From an uncultured Acinetobacter sp. (GTDB lineage Bacteria > Cyanobacteriota > Vampirovibrionia > Gastranaerophilales > Gastranaerophilaceae), in assembly GCA_947306495.1 (NCBI GenBank), contig CAMZGT010000010.1:1-47881 (forward strand): a DNA stretch of 47,881 nucleotides, read 5' to 3'. Below are positions 35,014-42,194 of the stretch, piece by piece (within the stretch, counting starts at the first letter, position 1; every line of letters begins with the position of its first letter). Both the position numbers and the translations under genes were made by a program. The notes under the pieces were generated by a model. It was not told where the DNA came from. It saw only the letters and a program-made list of their open reading frames with translations, and searched no databases.

Positions 35014-35448
35014 ATGACAGGAATTGAACAAAAACAGAGAAAACGCGGTATCCAAGTAAAAAAGAATAACATATCGCAATCTAAGCAAAATACTAAAACA
35101 ACAAACCATTCAGGATGTGGGTTTTATTATTCTTTTTTAACAATAGTCTTATTGCTATGTCTTATCCAAATTACAATAAGTGCTGTGCTTAATGTATCAA
35201 AGGTGATTTCATACAAAGCAAAAATAATTCAAATAACTAATACTCTCGATGCTGCTATGGCACTAAATGAACAATTAAAAGATAATATCAAGAATTTTTC
35301 TAACGTAGGCGGATTGGAAGAAATCGCAAGAAACAACCTTAAAATGTCAGGTGCAGATGAGGTTCTTGTAATTATAAATACCCCCAATGAGGAAAATACT
35401 AAAGAAGATAAAGCAAAATATTCTTGGTTCCAAAAACATAATAAATAA
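35014..35448 (+). CDS. DivIC/FtsB-like septum protein
   Basis: 144 residues from the ATG at 35014. A basic cytoplasmic N-terminus, one membrane span (YYSFLTIVLLLCLIQITISAV), a coiled coil (KAKIIQITNTLDAAMALNEQLKDNI) and the FtsB/DivIC-type end LEEIARNNLKMSGADEVLVII. These small bitopic proteins bridge FtsL and FtsQ in the divisome. A TTG at 34999 is an alternative start with AAGGAA before it. I prefer the ATG because a perfect TATAAT ends 6 bases before it, but this start is uncertain. Confidence 0.75.
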   Translation: MTGIEQKQRKRGIQVKKNNISQSKQNTKTTNHSGCGFYYSFLTIVLLLCLIQITISAVLNVSKVISYKAKIIQITNTLDAAMALNEQLKDNIKNFSNVGGLEEIARNNLKMSGADEVLVIINTPNEENTKEDKAKYSWFQKHNK

Positions 35449-35496
35449 AAAATATTACAGATTAAACAACTCGTTAGAAAAAGTATCAAAAAGATA

Positions 35497-35865
35497 CTAT
35501 ACAAAGTATTCTGTCATTTTAATTAATTTATAAATTTCATCAAGTCGTTCTTTGCGATTAATATACCAATAGCCTATTAAAACTTCAAAAGCTGTAGCGA
35601 GTCTATAATCGTGCTGAATAGCTCTTCTTGCAATCGGAATTGGCAAATTCCTTCCCCTTCTTGCAAACTCCCTTTCTTCTTCGGTAAGAGAATAATATAT
35701 ATATTCTAACATTTCTTTCTGAAATGACGCCTTCACTCTATTTGTAGTCATTTCATGCATTTTCTTAGCATTAGAAGTTTTAAATACGACATACTCCCGT
35801 ACATAAACTTCCCAAACAGCATCACCAAGGTGAGCATAATTTCTAAGTGCTAACAATTCGTCCAT
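35497..35865 (-). CDS. mrnC: Mini-ribonuclease III
   Basis: 122 residues: an RNase III catalytic domain without the dsRNA-binding domain, known to mature 23S rRNA in Bacillus. Family blocks YAHLGDAVWEVYVREYV (with the catalytic Asp), KMHEMTTNRVKASFQ, FARRGRN and YRLATAFEVLIGYWY (with the metal-ligand Glu) are all present. It is shared by Firmicutes and the cyanobacterial lineage. It converges with the DivIC-like gene, 48 bases apart. Confidence 0.93.
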   Translation of the reverse strand: MDELLALRNYAHLGDAVWEVYVREYVVFKTSNAKKMHEMTTNRVKASFQKEMLEYIYYSLTEEEREFARRGRNLPIPIARRAIQHDYRLATAFEVLIGYWYINRKERLDEIYKLIKMTEYFV

Positions 35866-35920
35866 AATTGCATTTTACCACAAAACATGCTAGTATTGCA
35901 CTGAGAAAAGGAGCTTAAAT

Positions 35921-36364
35921 ATGAAATTACAGCGGATTAATAATTTTGGAACGTTCGGTAAAGGATTATATTTTACTGCGACGAAAAATATTTTATTCGA
36001 TAAGCAAGCTAATTTCCTTTATAATCCAAATACGAAAGTAACAAAAGAAGGTGCAAAATACATCCAAGATTTGGAAATCAGCAAGAACATAAAGAAAAAA
36101 TTCGCGTCCACGTCATTAATCAAAAGCCTGTCCAAAAAATATGATACATTTATAGAATATAAAGAGTTTGAAGAAACCGGAGTAAATAAAAAAACATTCT
36201 ACACCTCGATTGCAGATATTATTTGGCGCAAAGACAACATTGTAATAGAAAGAGTTTGCGGTTGCAGTGAAAAATCGATAGAAAATGCAACAGATATTAT
36301 GTTTAATAATTTAAAAAAAGGATTTACTAAACAAATTAGAAACTATAAACACCTTTTTAAATAA
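35921..36364 (+). CDS. Hypothetical protein
   Basis: 147 residues, basic, no signal peptide or membrane segment, beginning MKLQRINNFGTFGKGLYFTA. AAAGGAG precedes the ATG. One CGC motif near residue 123. No recognised domain. It is the last host gene before the tRNA and the integrated element. Confidence 0.65.
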   Translation: MKLQRINNFGTFGKGLYFTATKNILFDKQANFLYNPNTKVTKEGAKYIQDLEISKNIKKKFASTSLIKSLSKKYDTFIEYKEFEETGVNKKTFYTSIADIIWRKDNIVIERVCGCSEKSIENATDIMFNNLKKGFTKQIRNYKHLFK

Positions 36365-36415
36365 AAAAAATATTTCTATATATTTATTCTACAAAGAAAT
36401 TTTTAGCAAATACTC

Positions 36416-36443
36416 TTTACAAATTTTTTTTATCTGGTAATAT
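36416..36443 (+). promoter_or_regulatory. Promoter of tRNA-Asn
   Basis: TTTACA (36416-36421), a 16-base spacer and TAATAT (36438-36443) preceded by TG (extended -10 TGGTAATAT). It lies 58 bases before the mature tRNA. Confidence 0.5.
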
Positions 36444-36501
36444 AATTAATGCAGAGGGCGTTGAGCTTGCTGTTTTAAACAATTTAATCAAACTGAAATA
36501 A

Positions 36502-36573
36502 TCCTCAGTAGCTCAATGGCGGAGCACTCGGCTGTTAACCGAGGGGTTGTTGGTTCGAGTCCAACCTGGGGAG
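36502..36573 (+). tRNA. tRNA-Asn (anticodon GTT)
   Basis: Complete cloverleaf: 7-bp acceptor TCCTCAG/CTGGGGA, D arm with GCTC/GAGC, anticodon stem CTCGG/CCGAG with loop CTGTTAA (GTT at 36534-36536), T stem GTTGG/CCAAC with loop TTCGAGT, discriminator G at 36573. No CCA is encoded. Its 3' half (36535-36573) is also the end of the antisense recombinase gene, marking the element boundary. Confidence 0.97.
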
Positions 36574-38031
36574 TTTTTTATTACGATTAAGTCCTTTGGC
36601 GAATATGTCAAAGGGCTTTTTGTACTCGTAGTTTATGTTTTCGCCCTCTATGGTCAAGTTCTGAAGTACATAATTTAACAACTGTTTCTTTTCGGAATTA
36701 TCACCATATTTGTATAAGTCCTCTGCATCGGTGCAAATTTTTAAGAAGTTTGCACCCTGTTCAATAAAATTGATATTTGCTTTTTCATAAGCGGTTATAT
36801 TGTTTTGTATAGTCAAAAGTTCTTGAGTCCATTTATTGTGTTTTTCTTGCCAAAATTCCTCTGAAATCTTTTTATCTAACTTATCAAGATAAATATTATC
36901 AATCCTATCTCTCAAGATTTGCTTTTGTTTTTGCAAACTGCTTAATCGTTCTTCGCTATATGCTTTTTCATCTTTGAAACTGTCTTTTAATGCTTGTAAT
37001 ATCCAATCGCTATGTTCTTTTGTGATTGAAATATTTGAAATGGCTTGTAGTAATTGCTTTTCTATTTTTGCCTCTGATATGTATATGTGTTGTTGCTCGC
37101 ATTCACCTCTACCGCCTGTGCAAGAATAGTAAATATATTTACCCTTTTTAATTTCACCTGAAATATTGCATCCGCACTTTGAACACTTTACCATGCCTGC
37201 AAATAGGAAGTTTTTAGCAATCATGTGTTTTGGTTTATTGTCTTTTCTAAATGCCTCTTGAGTGCGGTCAAATAAATCTTTTGTTATAAGTGGTTCGTGT
37301 TTACCCTCGTAAATTTCGCCCATATAATCAATAACACCATAGTAAAACTTATTCTTTAATATGTGTTCAATTTGTGTTTTATAGGCTTTTGGAGTGTTCG
37401 GCTTATATATAAAACCTTCTTCAAATAGTCTGTTTGACAATGCCCTCAATGAAATATTACCCTCTGCATAGAGTTCAAATGCTCTTTTTACATAAGGTGC
37501 GGTCTGCTCATCTATTATGCATTGTTTTTTATCAAGTTTTTTATATCCGTAAGGTTGTTTGCCTGTAACATAGCCCTCTTTAGCCTTTTGAGTTAAACCT
37601 TTTTTGACTTCTTCACTTAAATTTTGAACATATTGACGAGCCATTAAAACCTTTATGCCATGCATAAATTTTTCGCTTGAGTGTGATGTCGGAGAAACTA
37701 TACACCCCTCTTTTACAAAGTGTAACTCAAGCGGTAAGGCATCGACTGTTACATAATCGGGTAAATTTCTGTATAAACGGTCAGTTTTTTCAACTAAAAT
37801 CGTGTTACATTCCTTTGAGTTTTTAAGGAATTTAAGCATTTCATTAAAATTTGTTCTGCCTTGACATTTTGCGGTTTCAACATCTTCAAATTCTTTTAAG
37901 ATAATCATATTATGCACACTTGCATAATTCCGCAATAATTCTAATTGAGCAGGAATTGAAAAACCCTCTTTTTCCTGTTCTTTGCTTGAAACTCTTGCAT
38001 ATATAACAACTTTTTGTATTTCTTTATTCAT
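36535..38031 (-). CDS. Large serine recombinase (integrase), C-terminus encoded by tRNA
   Basis: 498 residues. N-terminal resolvase domain with catalytic Ser15 in YARVSSKEQ and QLELLRNYA, followed by EKTDRLYRN. The recombinase domain (about 155-270) includes QPYGYKKLD and HILKNKFYYG. The zinc ribbon has C283/C286 and C304/C311, followed by a long coiled coil (about 355-420). The last 12 residues (LPRLDSNQQPLG) and the stop are the reverse strand of tRNA-Asn, so the natural end differs in the circular form. The ATG has GAGAGG. It overlaps the excisionase-like gene by 8 bases. Serine integrases at tRNA genes are less common than tyrosine ones. Confidence 0.92.
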   Translation of the reverse strand: MNKEIQKVVIYARVSSKEQEKEGFSIPAQLELLRNYASVHNMIILKEFEDVETAKCQGRTNFNEMLKFLKNSKECNTILVEKTDRLYRNLPDYVTVDALPLELHFVKEGCIVSPTSHSSEKFMHGIKVLMARQYVQNLSEEVKKGLTQKAKEGYVTGKQPYGYKKLDKKQCIIDEQTAPYVKRAFELYAEGNISLRALSNRLFEEGFIYKPNTPKAYKTQIEHILKNKFYYGVIDYMGEIYEGKHEPLITKDLFDRTQEAFRKDNKPKHMIAKNFLFAGMVKCSKCGCNISGEIKKGKYIYYSCTGGRGECEQQHIYISEAKIEKQLLQAISNISITKEHSDWILQALKDSFKDEKAYSEERLSSLQKQKQILRDRIDNIYLDKLDKKISEEFWQEKHNKWTQELLTIQNNITAYEKANINFIEQGANFLKICTDAEDLYKYGDNSEKKQLLNYVLQNLTIEGENINYEYKKPFDIFAKGLNRNKKLPRLDSNQQPLG

Positions 38032-38188
38032 GCCTGATACCTCTCAAAAGTTGTTCTAATTCTTCTTTTTTATAAAGTCTATAACGGTTTAGAGGATGTC
38101 TATATGGTTTTAATTTTCCTGCTTTATCCCACCGTCTTAATGTGGTTTTATCAACCCCTAACAGTTCAGCAGCCTCTTTGATTGTCAT
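38024..38188 (-). CDS. Excisionase-like MerR/HTH_17 DNA-binding protein
   Basis: 54 residues from the ATG at 38186-38188, chosen because AAAGGA precedes it by 5 bases and the family begins here. Sequence MTIKEAAELLGVDKTTLRRW then GKLKPYRHPLNRYRLY is the winged-helix HTH seen in Xis and MerR-type proteins. It overlaps the recombinase gene and likely controls direction of recombination and its own promoter. Confidence 0.88.
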   Translation of the reverse strand: MTIKEAAELLGVDKTTLRRWDKAGKLKPYRHPLNRYRLYKKEELEQLLRGIRHE

Positions 38189-38211
38189 GTAGTCCTTTAT
38201 ATTCATACACT

Positions 38212-38250
38212 CATTATACATCAAAAATAAACATTATGCAACATTATGCA
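38212..38250 (-). repeat. Three copies of TG(C/T)ATAATG upstream of xis
   Basis: Two identical adjacent 10-mers (38231-38240 and 38241-38250; plus strand ACATTATGCA) and a third, near-identical 9-mer at 38212-38220. Spacings are 10 and 20 bases, so all three face the same side of the helix. Probable binding sites for the excisionase-like protein. Confidence 0.55.
38213..38241 (-). promoter_or_regulatory. xis-int promoter overlapped by direct repeats
   Basis: On the minus strand TTGCAT (38236-38241), 17-base spacer, TATAAT (38213-38218). Both boxes lie within copies of the repeat TG(C/T)ATAATG. Confidence 0.6.
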
Positions 38251-38273
38251 AATATATCTTAATAAAAAACAAA

Positions 38274-38307
38274 AGCCCTATAATTTTGACTACTAAAAAA
38301 TAGGGCT
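38274..38307 (-). terminator. Terminator of the small-terminase-like gene
   Basis: 7-bp arms AGCCCTA/TAGGGCT around a 20-base loop, followed on the minus strand by TTTTGTTTTTTATT. It separates this gene from the xis-int unit. Confidence 0.65.
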
Positions 38308-38380
38308 GAAAATAAGTAATTATAAGGTTTTTACAGATAAAAATAATTGTATTTTAATGACTACATTTTTATTAAAATAT

Positions 38381-38659
38381 TTATATATCGAGATAGTCAG
38401 TTACCTCGCCTACTGTTTCGGGATTAGTAAACAGTAAAACTTGTTCTTTTGACTCAACGGATTTGCGTTTTGGATATAGATACCCCATTAAATCAAGGTT
38501 TATTTTAATTTTTAGGTCAATAGGTACTCTGTCGTTTTTTAGTATGCTTAAAAGGCTTTCTAATGGACTGTAATCACCCATTAAATCCAATAACTCTTGA
38601 GTTTTCTTGTTCGGTGTTCCTTTTTGTCTGCCACCTGTTTTATTGCCTTGTTTATCCAT
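38381..38659 (-). CDS. Small-terminase/DUF5681-like DNA-binding protein
   Basis: 92 residues. GGRQKGTPNKKTQELLDLMG at the N-terminus is the hallmark of a phage-associated family often annotated as small terminase-like. The rest (SPLESLLSILKN, KIKINLDLMGYLYPKRKSVES) matches its helical pattern. Small terminases choose DNA for packaging, and satellites use their own to redirect helper capsids; assigning that role here is inference. No Shine-Dalgarno; an extended -10 (TGTTATAAT) ends 6 bases before the ATG. Confidence 0.68.
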   Translation of the reverse strand: MDKQGNKTGGRQKGTPNKKTQELLDLMGDYSPLESLLSILKNDRVPIDLKIKINLDLMGYLYPKRKSVESKEQVLLFTNPETVGEVTDYLDI

Positions 38660-38665
38660 AATTAA

Positions 38666-38671
38666 ATTATA
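38666..38671 (-). promoter_or_regulatory. Extended -10 six bases before the ATG
   Basis: Minus-strand TGTTATAAT, with TATAAT at 38666-38671 and the ATG at 38657-38659. Transcription would begin at or next to the start codon. Confidence 0.45.
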
Positions 38672-38709
38672 ACAAAGGGCATAAAAGTCTATTCATATCT
38701 ACTTTAGAC

Positions 38710-39594
38710 CTAATAATATCTTAAAGTGCTTTGAAAAGTTTGCGTATTACTAAATTTTTTAGATTGTTCAACTATAACTAATATTATTTGTTTCAAATAC
38801 TCTGCGGCTGATTTTTCGGGTATATCTTCATATTCTAATGCTGAATAATCAGCGTTTGGATTGTAACCTAATATTTCATGTGTCCAGCCTGTCTTTTTTG
38901 CTATATCGGCATTGTTTGCATTTGCAGTTTGCCATATTATATCCTCGTCATAATCAAATGCAGAGCGTTCTATCATAGCATATTTATTATTTTCATAATC
39001 TATTACATAAGCATCCTCAAAATAATAAATATTCTTATCTTTTATTGGTATCAACTCATTACCTTTAAGATATTTTATCCAAAAGAACACTGCACCTTTT
39101 TTAATATTGATTGATGCTAAATCAAGATAAACTTTCGGTGCAATTTCTTTGTAGTCAATATTTTTTATACTGTCTAAATGTATTGCATATTCAACTCCAT
39201 CAACTTCAATTTCGGGTATGCCGTTTGGTGTGTACATTGATATTTCTTCACCCCAAAAAGCAGCACTGCTTGAATTCTTTGTATAACGACCATTAACTTT
39301 GCTTATTACTTGACCTACCTTTAAACCTTTTTTATCTGCAATAGAGTCTTTTTTAATTCCTGTAATTGTTAAATTACCGTCAATAATTTGGAGTTTTACA
39401 CCGATGCCACGAATTTTAGATTTACAATAATGGTTATAATATCTGCCATTTCTTTTAGGACTATTTGCTACTCTCTCTTGCCATTCCCTTGCTTGTTGTA
39501 ATAATATTTTGCCTTGATATTCTTCGTAAGTCATAGAATATGAAGGAATACAAATCATTACCAAACATAAAATAATAAGCAAATTTTTAAACAT
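38710..39594 (-). CDS. Secreted PDZ-domain protein with adhesin-E-like region
   Basis: 294 residues. Signal peptide MFKNLLIILCLVMICIPSYS. A PDZ-like domain at about 60-110 (IRGIGVKLQIIDGNLTITGI, IADKKGLKVGQVISKVNG). A second region (about 150-230: KVYLDLASINIKKGAVFFWI, IERSAFDYDEDI) resembles the surface-adhesin-E fold. No protease catalytic triad is visible. GAGGT precedes the ATG. It is the last gene of the element's minus-strand envelope cluster. Function unknown. Confidence 0.7.
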   Translation of the reverse strand: MFKNLLIILCLVMICIPSYSMTYEEYQGKILLQQAREWQERVANSPKRNGRYYNHYCKSKIRGIGVKLQIIDGNLTITGIKKDSIADKKGLKVGQVISKVNGRYTKNSSSAAFWGEEISMYTPNGIPEIEVDGVEYAIHLDSIKNIDYKEIAPKVYLDLASINIKKGAVFFWIKYLKGNELIPIKDKNIYYFEDAYVIDYENNKYAMIERSAFDYDEDIIWQTANANNADIAKKTGWTHEILGYNPNADYSALEYEDIPEKSAAEYLKQIILVIVEQSKKFSNTQTFQSTLRYY

Positions 39595-39604
39595 AAATAC
39601 CTCT

Positions 39605-40060
39605 TTATTTAATAGTGTTTATTTTTTTAAAATTCTTGGCTTTTACTTCTATAAGATTGACTCCGTACTTATCACATAAGATTTTTGCACGATTGAAATA
39701 TATATAATCCTTATCAGACTTTAGAATAAGCACTAAACAAGGTTTTTTACCTGTATTATGCGAATACCAAAGTGCTTGCCCAAATCCCTCATACCATTTC
39801 TTTGCCCAATCAAACTCACAGGCATGAGTTTCTGTAAGACAATCCACCCTCGTTTTATCGGGTAATACATATTCCTCTATACCTTTACAGTAGGCATGAA
39901 CATAATCAGCCTCATGCAACTTTTCTTTTGTAGGTAATAAACTATCGCCATTCTGATTAAGTATGAATATCTGGCACAATACAGGTATTGTAATCAGTAA
40001 AACTATGATAATTATAAGTAATATTGCTAATTTTTTCTTTTTCAAATCTAACCACCACAC
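39605..40060 (-). CDS. Membrane-anchored nuclease-like protein
   Basis: 151 residues. One N-terminal membrane span (KLAILLIIIIVLLITIPVL), then a domain with TRVDCLTETHACEFDWAKKW and FGQALWYSHNTGKKPCLVLIL. The Asp...Glu-x-Asp-x-x-Lys spacing and the GQALWY helix fit a PD-(D/E)XK-type fold seen in small nuclease-like proteins. Activity is inference. The GTG start at 40060 overlaps the previous gene by 13 bases; a TTG at 40045 has GGTGG 6 bases before it and is an equally good start. Orientation suggests the domain faces the periplasm. Confidence 0.58.
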   Translation of the reverse strand: MWWLDLKKKKLAILLIIIIVLLITIPVLCQIFILNQNGDSLLPTKEKLHEADYVHAYCKGIEEYVLPDKTRVDCLTETHACEFDWAKKWYEGFGQALWYSHNTGKKPCLVLILKSDKDYIYFNRAKILCDKYGVNLIEVKAKNFKKINTIK

Positions 40061-40263
40061 ACTTTACAAGGTTTTCCACCATGTTTGATTGCTTCTTTTT
40101 TATCAACTTTTGTACAATTTACCGTACATTTTTGAGCCCATTGGCAATTTGGCTTGTGAAATTTTAAAGTTTTCCAATTAAATACAACTGTTTCTGCAAA
40201 AACTGCCGTTGAAGTCATAAATAGTGTAAAAACCGTTATCATGCCTGTAAATATCTTTTTCAT
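40048..40263 (-). CDS. Small secreted Cys-rich protein, Ada-type zinc-binding-like
   Basis: 71 residues. Signal peptide MKKIFTGMITVFTLFMTSTAVFA. The mature part (about 48 residues) has FHKPNCQWAQKC, CTKVDKKEAIKHGGKPCKVC: the HxxxC...A...G..PC..C layout resembles the Ada-like zinc module that is often fused to secreted nucleases. GGAG precedes the ATG. It overlaps the nuclease-like gene by 13 bases, which suggests the two act together. Confidence 0.65.
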   Translation of the reverse strand: MKKIFTGMITVFTLFMTSTAVFAETVVFNWKTLKFHKPNCQWAQKCTVNCTKVDKKEAIKHGGKPCKVCGG

Positions 40264-40275
40264 TTTATTTACTCC

Positions 40276-40737
40276 TTAATCACATATTGTAAAATTGTGC
40301 GTTGATTTAAACGCAGGGTCATATAAGTCAAAATTTACGCAATTTTCTGTATTACCTTTATATAGTGTTCCTCTTGGAATTATATCTTGCCACCCTTCAC
40401 CATTTACATAAAAAGTATCTTTGCCTGTAAATCCGCAAGAATACTTATACAAGGTTTCTTTACTCTGATAAGTATATTTTTTTGCACTCGGATTGCTTGA
40501 TACTTTTATATAGTTTGAAATTGGATTACCGTTTATCTCCGCAAGTGAAGTCATACAAATTTTATCTATTTGTGTCGTTGTTAATGTCGCATCAAAAGGT
40601 TGTTTTGGCATTTCTTGTGTTGTTATTGGTTTTTTATCTTTATTCTCATCTTCATTAGTGTTTATGATGTTTACAAAGATTATAAAAACAAGAACGCAAA
40701 TTATAATTATTAAGGTCTGTTTATTTGAATTATCCAC
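40276..40737 (-). CDS. Membrane-anchored hypothetical protein
   Basis: 153 residues. One N-terminal span (TLIIIICVLVFIIFVNII), then an exported domain with four Cys (KICMTSLAEI, YKYSCGFTG, NTENCVNFD, final TICD) that could form two disulfides. GTG start two bases after the upstream stop, with GAGGAA before it. Not recognised. Confidence 0.62.
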   Translation of the reverse strand: MDNSNKQTLIIIICVLVFIIFVNIINTNEDENKDKKPITTQEMPKQPFDATLTTTQIDKICMTSLAEINGNPISNYIKVSSNPSAKKYTYQSKETLYKYSCGFTGKDTFYVNGEGWQDIIPRGTLYKGNTENCVNFDLYDPAFKSTHNFTICD

Positions 40738-40739
40738 AA

Positions 40740-41729
40740 CTATTGTTCCTCATGTATATCTATTTCAGTAAGTGTTGCACCGTTATAATAACAAGTACCT
40801 TTGTGCTTTAATTCAAGATTAAAAGCATTTTTTGCCTTAAATGGTATTGTTACAACAGTATTCATAGGGGCTTTATATACACTACTTGAAATGATGCTTG
40901 ATTTGTAGGTAGAAGGGAAATTTAATCTTGCTTTAATTTCAGCTTCACACATAAGCAAGTACTGACCATTATCTATTGACTCTGCCTGTTCTTTTACACT
41001 TTTAGGAATAACATTTGCATTTATTTCTTTTTCGTTAACATAATATCGCTGTATATCTCTTATATGGTCTATATCTCCACAATCAGCAAAGAAAGTGATT
41101 GAATTGCGTGTACTTCTATCATCTGCAACATCTACTGCCATAACTCTTGTGCAATTCGGGTTTTGTGCAACTAATTCAGCAGCTTTCGGTGCAAGTTTGT
41201 TTATTCGGTTTATTGTTGCTATACCGTATCTTTTAATAGTTTCGTCATATCCTTCACCAAATTTTGTAGGTATTGGATAAATTGCAGTATCAGAAATTTT
41301 TGCTTTTATTGCATTTCTGCGGTTTTCTTCTTCTTGTTGTTTGCGTTTAATTTCTTCTCTTTTTTCTTGCTCTTTTACAATAATTTCAAGACTATCAATT
41401 TTTACTTTTATTTCTTCATTATTTGGCTGTAATGCTAATGCACTTTTATATTGTGATAAAGCATTTTTATATGATTTTTGTTCAATATTATAGTTAGCAG
41501 TTTGCAAATAATTTTCATATTTTGCCGTTTTTAATTTTTCGTTGCTATCTTTGTATTGCAGATTTTCAAATTTTTCTATTACGCAAGACCATTTTTTATT
41601 TTCAAAGCAATCTAAACCCTGTTTGTATGTATTATTTCTATTGATTGTGCTTGAAATAATTGAAAATAAAATAACTAAAAAAATAACTCCTGTTACGATG
41701 CCAATATTTAATAAATTTTTTTTATCCAT
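40740..41729 (-). CDS. TPR-containing membrane-anchored protein
   Basis: 329 residues. N-terminal span (IGIVTGVIFLVILFSIISS), then about 35-110 with TPR-like repeats (YKQGLDCFENKKWSCVIEKF, ALSQYKSALALQPNNEE), a charged coiled coil (EKREEIKRKQQEEENRR) and an exported C-terminal domain (about 140-329) with Cys in NPNCTRV, ADCGDI and GTCYYNG. AGGGG precedes the ATG. TPRs imply a protein partner, likely from this cluster. Confidence 0.7.
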   Translation of the reverse strand: MDKKNLLNIGIVTGVIFLVILFSIISSTINRNNTYKQGLDCFENKKWSCVIEKFENLQYKDSNEKLKTAKYENYLQTANYNIEQKSYKNALSQYKSALALQPNNEEIKVKIDSLEIIVKEQEKREEIKRKQQEEENRRNAIKAKISDTAIYPIPTKFGEGYDETIKRYGIATINRINKLAPKAAELVAQNPNCTRVMAVDVADDRSTRNSITFFADCGDIDHIRDIQRYYVNEKEINANVIPKSVKEQAESIDNGQYLLMCEAEIKARLNFPSTYKSSIISSSVYKAPMNTVVTIPFKAKNAFNLELKHKGTCYYNGATLTEIDIHEEQ

Positions 41730-41772
41730 TGTTATTTCCCCTTATGATTTAGACCTTTATCGTTTGAATATA

Positions 41773-42183
41773 TTATTTTTGTTTGGCAATTTTTTTATTT
41801 AGAAATTCAATAAAATTAGTTGGTTTTTGTATGAAAGTGTATGTAATCGTGCTATCCATAGCAGAAGATTGAACTACTAAAGAGCCAAAACCAAGTAATT
41901 CGCTAATTATATCTGTCTTTTCTGATACAACGCTTATTTTTTCAAGTGGAATTGCTTTTTTATCAATAAAAATTACTCCAAGACGAGAATATAAGCATCC
42001 GTTTTTGTATTCTATTTTGTCAAGTTTCCAACGTAATGTCGCCCACCCCATTATAAAAATAGGCAATATAACTGTAATTATAGTTAAAAGTGAAACTATA
42101 ACAGGCATTACCCAGAAAAACCAATGTTTTTCTGCAATATATGTTTCTTGATTTTCTAATTCATTACTTGAAATTTGTTCCAT
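41773..42183 (-). CDS. Bacterial PH-domain membrane protein
   Basis: 136 residues. Two adjacent hydrophobic segments (about 20-45) followed by the bacterial PH-like (bPH2/YdbT) core: WKLDKIEYKNGCLYSRLG, then IDKKAIPLEKISVVSEKTDI and GFGSLVVQSS. Family members sit in the membrane with the PH domain in the cytoplasm; ligands are unknown. GAGG precedes the ATG. Confidence 0.8.
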   Translation of the reverse strand: MEQISSNELENQETYIAEKHWFFWVMPVIVSLLTIITVILPIFIMGWATLRWKLDKIEYKNGCLYSRLGVIFIDKKAIPLEKISVVSEKTDIISELLGFGSLVVQSSAMDSTITYTFIQKPTNFIEFLNKKIAKQK

Positions 42184-42194
42184 TTTTACCTCAC

